The notes under the pieces: generated by a model
What the model was told of the DNA's origin: nothing
Databases searched by the model: none
Seen by the model: only the letters and a program-made list of their open reading frames with translations
Made by a program: the position numbers and the translations under genes
Assembly: GCA_002499865.1 (NCBI GenBank)
Contig: DANL01000039.1
Location: forward strand, 515-10,777
Source of the DNA: Euryarchaeota archaeon UBA121
GTDB taxonomy: Archaea; Thermoplasmatota; Poseidoniia; Poseidoniales; Thalassarchaeaceae
Length of the DNA: 10,263 bases
Direction of reading: 5' to 3'
Shown here: positions 7,927 through 10,263 of the stretch, in pieces
Layout of the letters: each line of letters begins with the position of its first letter
How positions within the stretch are numbered: position 1 is the stretch's first letter

Positions 7927-7951
7927 CCCCTCGCTTCGGGAGTCCTTACGT

Positions 7952-8569
7952 CTACTTGTTCTTGAAGCGCTTGAGTCGGAATGTTTCCTCTCTTTCCATC
8001 TCTTCCAGTCTGAGCTGTATGAAAGTCTGCGCCTCCTTCATCTCGGGGATTACTTTGAACTCCAGGGCATTGACTCTGCGTTTTGTAGCCTCAATCTCTT
8101 CTAGTAGCCTCTTTAGTGTGGCCTCCATCTCAGCGGCTTTGACGACCTTCTCGATTAGAAGGGAGTAAGAGTCCGCTGCCTCATCGATGTAAGGGGAGCC
8201 ACCTATGAGTCCCAAGCCTCTATCCTCTGTAGAAAGTTTGAGATTTTCACCGTCCACCTTCGGTACCACGACTCCCATAATATTCCTACGAGAAACACTG
8301 ACTTCTGGCCTCTTAGATGCCGCTATAGCCGCACTCTTGACTGAAAGCCCGCCCTCGATTGAAGAGGCTAGACTGATTGCCTGAAGCGCATCCCTGTAAG
8401 TTCCGACAAGTTCCTCTCTAGCTGAAATCATCTCAGACAGGAGAGTTCTGAATTCGTGAAACAAGCCGTCCCTTTTCATTTTTAGAAGGTTGTACCCACT
8501 ACTGGTCTGCTTGATGCGTCGCTTTAGATTGATTAGTTCGGACCTGGTTGGCTTAATGTCCAGAGCCAT
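7952..8569 (-). CDS. atpD: A-type ATP synthase subunit D (central stalk)
   Basis: Subunit D is the rotor shaft that passes through the A3B3 head and transmits rotation between the membrane ring and the catalytic sites. The 205 residues match the usual length (about 200-215). The N-terminal signature is clear: P7-T-R-S-E-L, then NLKRRI and YNLLKMKRDGL, the conserved start of the long N-terminal helix. A central more variable part (about 85-130) follows, then a second long charged helix with RRVNALEFKVIPEM at about 164-177 and QLRLEEMEREETFRLKRFK near the end. Both helices would form the antiparallel coiled coil of the shaft. The gene lies 15 bases after atpB, with GAGGT six bases before the ATG at 8569. 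D closing an A-B-D series is the common archaeal order. Confidence 0.95.
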   Translation of the reverse strand: MALDIKPTRSELINLKRRIKQTSSGYNLLKMKRDGLFHEFRTLLSEMISAREELVGTYRDALQAISLASSIEGGLSVKSAAIAASKRPEVSVSRRNIMGVVVPKVDGENLKLSTEDRGLGLIGGSPYIDEAADSYSLLIEKVVKAAEMEATLKRLLEEIEATKRRVNALEFKVIPEMKEAQTFIQLRLEEMEREETFRLKRFKNK

Positions 8570-8575
8570 ACTATA

Positions 8576-8580
8576 ACCTC
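8576..8580 (-). promoter_or_regulatory. Ribosome binding site of atpD
   Basis: GAGGT on the minus strand, six bases before the ATG at 8569, just after the atpB stop codon. Confidence 0.5.
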
Positions 8581-8584
8581 AGAA

Positions 8585-9982
8585 TTACTCCTCTTCCTTT
8601 CCTGACTTCTCGTCTGGATGATACTTATCTATCCACTTCTGATCCAGTCTGACGAGGTACTTGGTATCGATGTTAGAAAGTAGATTCCATGCTAGATCGA
8701 GAGTTCCCTCACTTATCGACCTGTCCTCATCTCTACTCTGCCTTAGGAATTGATCTTCAAAGATATCTGCGAATTTCAGCAGTTGGAGGTCACGCTCGTT
8801 GAGTGCATCTTCACCGACAATTGCCACGAGCCCCCTGAGCTCTTTCCCTTGAGCATAGGCGGCGTATAGTTGGTCGGAGACAGACTTGTGATCCTCTCTG
8901 GTCTTACCATCTCCTATTCCAGCATTCATCAGTCTACTCAAAGACGGCAGTACATTGATCGGGGGGTATATCCCCTTCTGATGGAGCTCTCTCGAAATAA
9001 CAATCTGTCCCTCTGTGATGTATCCTGATAGATCGGGAATTGGGTGAGTAATATCGTCACCTGGCATAGTCAAAATCGGGAATTGAGTTATCGAGCCTTT
9101 CTTGCCCTTAACCAAACCAGCTCTTTCGTATAGCATGGCCAGATCAGTGTACATGTAACCAGGGTAACCCCTCCTTCCGGGAACCTCTTCCCTAGCTGCT
9201 CCTATTTGCCTCAGAGACTCACAGTAATTTGTCATGTCGGTGTATATCACCAGAACGTGATAATCGTGCTCAAATGCAAGATACTCCGCTGCAGTTAGAG
9301 CCAGTCTGGGAGTAATCAGTCTCTCCACAGCGGGGTCATCGGCTAGATTGACGAAGAGAGCAGAGTTCTCAAGAGCGCCGGTTCTCTCCAAATCATGAAC
9401 GAAGAAGTTGTATTCCTCCGCAGTAATTCCCATTGCACAGAAGACAACCACGAAATCGTCATCGCTTCCGACCAGCTTGGCCTGACGGGCAATCTGCAAA
9501 GCGATGTCGTTGTGAGGGAGACCGCTGGCACTGAAGATAGGGAGCTTCTGTCCCCTGACCAGAGAAGTACATGCATCGATTGCAGAAATACCGGTCTGGA
9601 TAAATGACTCAGGACTCTGGCGTGAATATGGATTAATAGCTGCACCGATGATATCTGCCATATCGTCGGCGACGATGTCTGGTCCACCATCTCTAGGCCT
9701 TCCTGCACCGTCCAAGATTCTTCCAATCAGGCCCTTGCTAACAGGGAGCTTGAAAACGTCTCCAAGGAACTTGACGCCGGTCTGTCTATCGACAGATGCG
9801 GTGCCCTCGAAAACTTGCACGATTACCTGGTCGTCGGACGTATCCAACACCTGGCCGTTCTTGATTGAACCATCGCTCAGCATTAGCTGGACGATCTCAC
9901 CGTATGAAACTGGTTCAGTCTTGTTTAGGAAAACCAATGGTCCCTTGACGTCTGTAATGGTTCTGTATTCTTTTCCACTCAT
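8585..9982 (-). CDS. atpB: A-type ATP synthase subunit B (non-catalytic head subunit)
   Basis: Subunit B alternates with catalytic A in the A3B3 head of the archaeal ATP synthase, completing the nucleotide sites at the A-B interface. The 465 residues fit the family (about 460). Seen in order: an N-terminal beta-barrel (about 1-75, [11 protein letters not shown]), [19 protein letters not shown] at 83-101, and [30 protein letters not shown] at 129-158. At 150-159 the P-loop position reads [10 protein letters not shown] rather than GKT, as expected for B and not [22 protein letters not shown] follows at 258-278, then the ATP synthase signature [13 protein letters not shown] at 345-357. Arg350 there is the arginine finger reaching the A site. 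The ATG at 9982 is preferred to the TTG at 9997 because GAGGTGAT sits three bases before it. That places the gene 11 bases after the atpA stop. Confidence 0.97.
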   Translation of the reverse strand: MSGKEYRTITDVKGPLVFLNKTEPVSYGEIVQLMLSDGSIKNGQVLDTSDDQVIVQVFEGTASVDRQTGVKFLGDVFKLPVSKGLIGRILDGAGRPRDGGPDIVADDMADIIGAAINPYSRQSPESFIQTGISAIDACTSLVRGQKLPIFSASGLPHNDIALQIARQAKLVGSDDDFVVVFCAMGITAEEYNFFVHDLERTGALENSALFVNLADDPAVERLITPRLALTAAEYLAFEHDYHVLVIYTDMTNYCESLRQIGAAREEVPGRRGYPGYMYTDLAMLYERAGLVKGKKGSITQFPILTMPGDDITHPIPDLSGYITEGQIVISRELHQKGIYPPINVLPSLSRLMNAGIGDGKTREDHKSVSDQLYAAYAQGKELRGLVAIVGEDALNERDLQLLKFADIFEDQFLRQSRDEDRSISEGTLDLAWNLLSNIDTKYLVRLDQKWIDKYHPDEKSGKEEE

Positions 9983-9985
9983 ATT

Positions 9986-9993
9986 ATCACCTC
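9986..9993 (-). promoter_or_regulatory. Ribosome binding site of atpB that decides its start
   Basis: GAGGTGAT on the minus strand follows the atpA TGA directly and ends three bases before the ATG at 9982. It is a full eight-base match to the archaeal anti-Shine-Dalgarno. It rules against the in-frame TTG at 9997, which lies upstream of this site. Confidence 0.7.
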
Positions 9994-10263
9994 TCAATTA
10001 GCCTCCATACTAGCATCAATCTGCTTACTCATCTCGCTTACAAGATCGCTGATTCTTTCTGCATATCCTTTCTCGAACCTGCCCCTCATGAGATCGGTCC
10101 TTGCGGGTACGTTGACCACATCTTCCAATTGTCCTCCGCCTGCGATTGCTTTCTTGGCTTCTTCTTGGAAAGTTAGGATGGCTTTTGCCATGTGGTACTG
10201 GAGGTCGAGATCACTGAATGTATCAACGTCATGGAATGCATTCTGTTGAAGGAAGAACTCCCT
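9994..10263 (-). CDS. atpA: A-type ATP synthase subunit A (catalytic), C-terminal 89 residues; runs off the right edge
   Basis: Subunit A hydrolyses or makes ATP in the A3B3 head. Only the C-terminus is present. The first visible residues [16 protein letters not shown] are the conserved segment of the helical C-terminal domain in archaeal and vacuolar A subunits. An [15 protein letters not shown] helix and a final helix ending [11 protein letters not shown] and TGA follow. The Walker A and the A-specific insertion lie outside the window. An internal ATG at 10191 is not the start, because the frame stays open to the window edge with clearly conserved sequence. It heads the visible operon, followed by atpB after 11 bases. 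Confidence 0.93.
   Translation of the reverse strand, partial: REFFLQQNAFHDVDTFSDLDLQYHMAKAILTFQEEAKKAIAGGGQLEDVVNVPARTDLMRGRFEKGYAERISDLVSEMSKQIDASMEAN

Noticed and set aside
7899..7951. Possible hairpin terminator between atpD and the S2P-like gene (CTCCCGAAGCGAGGGG on the minus strand)
   Set aside because: Only three or four pairs can form, there is no following T run, and archaeal termination relies mainly on oligo-T.
7336..7965. A 209-codon open frame on the plus strand
   Set aside because: It is wholly antisense to the well-supported S2P-like gene and the end of atpD. Its translation shows no recognisable domain, and similar antisense frames occur opposite other genes here.
7911..7965. 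A plus-strand ATG at 7918 preceded by GAGGAGG, a textbook Shine-Dalgarno
   Set aside because: The frame is only 15 codons, lies antisense across the atpD-S2P gap, and has no conserved content. The match is probably chance.
9994..10191. A separate 65-residue gene starting at the ATG at 10191
   Set aside because: The frame is open to the window edge and the upstream residues ([12 protein letters not shown]) are conserved in ATP synthase subunit A, so this is the C-terminus of a larger gene.
1..10263. Defence island, CRISPR array, transposon or prophage
   Set aside because: No repeats with spacers, transposase, integrase, nuclease or toxin-like genes were seen. Most genes are housekeeping.

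Overview
The window looks like a piece of a euryarchaeal chromosome. It carries an archaeal A-type (V/A-type) ATP synthase operon in the order A-B-D, an SMC ATPase whose Q-loop region resembles archaeal SMC, and Shine-Dalgarno sites of the form GAGGTGAT/GGTGAT that match the archaeal 16S 3' end. Arginine is coded mostly by AGA/AGG. A large membrane protein with a sequon-rich, probably extracellular C-terminal half recalls uncultured marine Thermoplasmatota (Marine Group II/III, Poseidoniia). That placement is an inference from style, not a proven assignment.

Layout. Positions 1-2726 (minus) hold the N-terminal 908 residues of SMC, which runs off the left edge. A 157 bp divergent intergenic region (2727-2883) separates it from nadB (2884-4542, plus), L-aspartate oxidase of de novo NAD synthesis. 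nadB converges on a minus-strand gene train that enters from the right edge: atpA (C-terminus only, 9994-10263), atpB (8585-9982), atpD (7952-8569), a membrane protein of the site-2 protease (M50) fold (5487-7898), and panE, ketopantoate reductase (4543-5490). The window is almost entirely coding. No tRNA, rRNA, CRISPR array, insertion sequence or long repeat was seen.

How the genes fit together. A, B and D belong to the soluble catalytic head and central stalk of the ATP synthase. The S2P-like gene follows D after 53 bp, and its stop overlaps the panE start as ATGA, so at least these two are probably translated together. SMC serves chromosome organisation. nadB and panE make NAD and CoA precursors respectively, and their stop codons abut with no base between them.

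The most notable item is the 803-residue membrane protein. It keeps the S2P scaffold, including the PIPNRKAL loop and the placement of the active-site helices. However, the HExxH zinc motif reads SEARR and the usual LDGGH motif reads FPGDH, so it looks like a catalytically dead S2P (pseudoprotease). It is fused to a roughly 400-residue, probably extracytoplasmic beta-rich domain with about ten N-glycosylation sequons and six cysteines, and it sits in the tail of the ATP synthase gene train.
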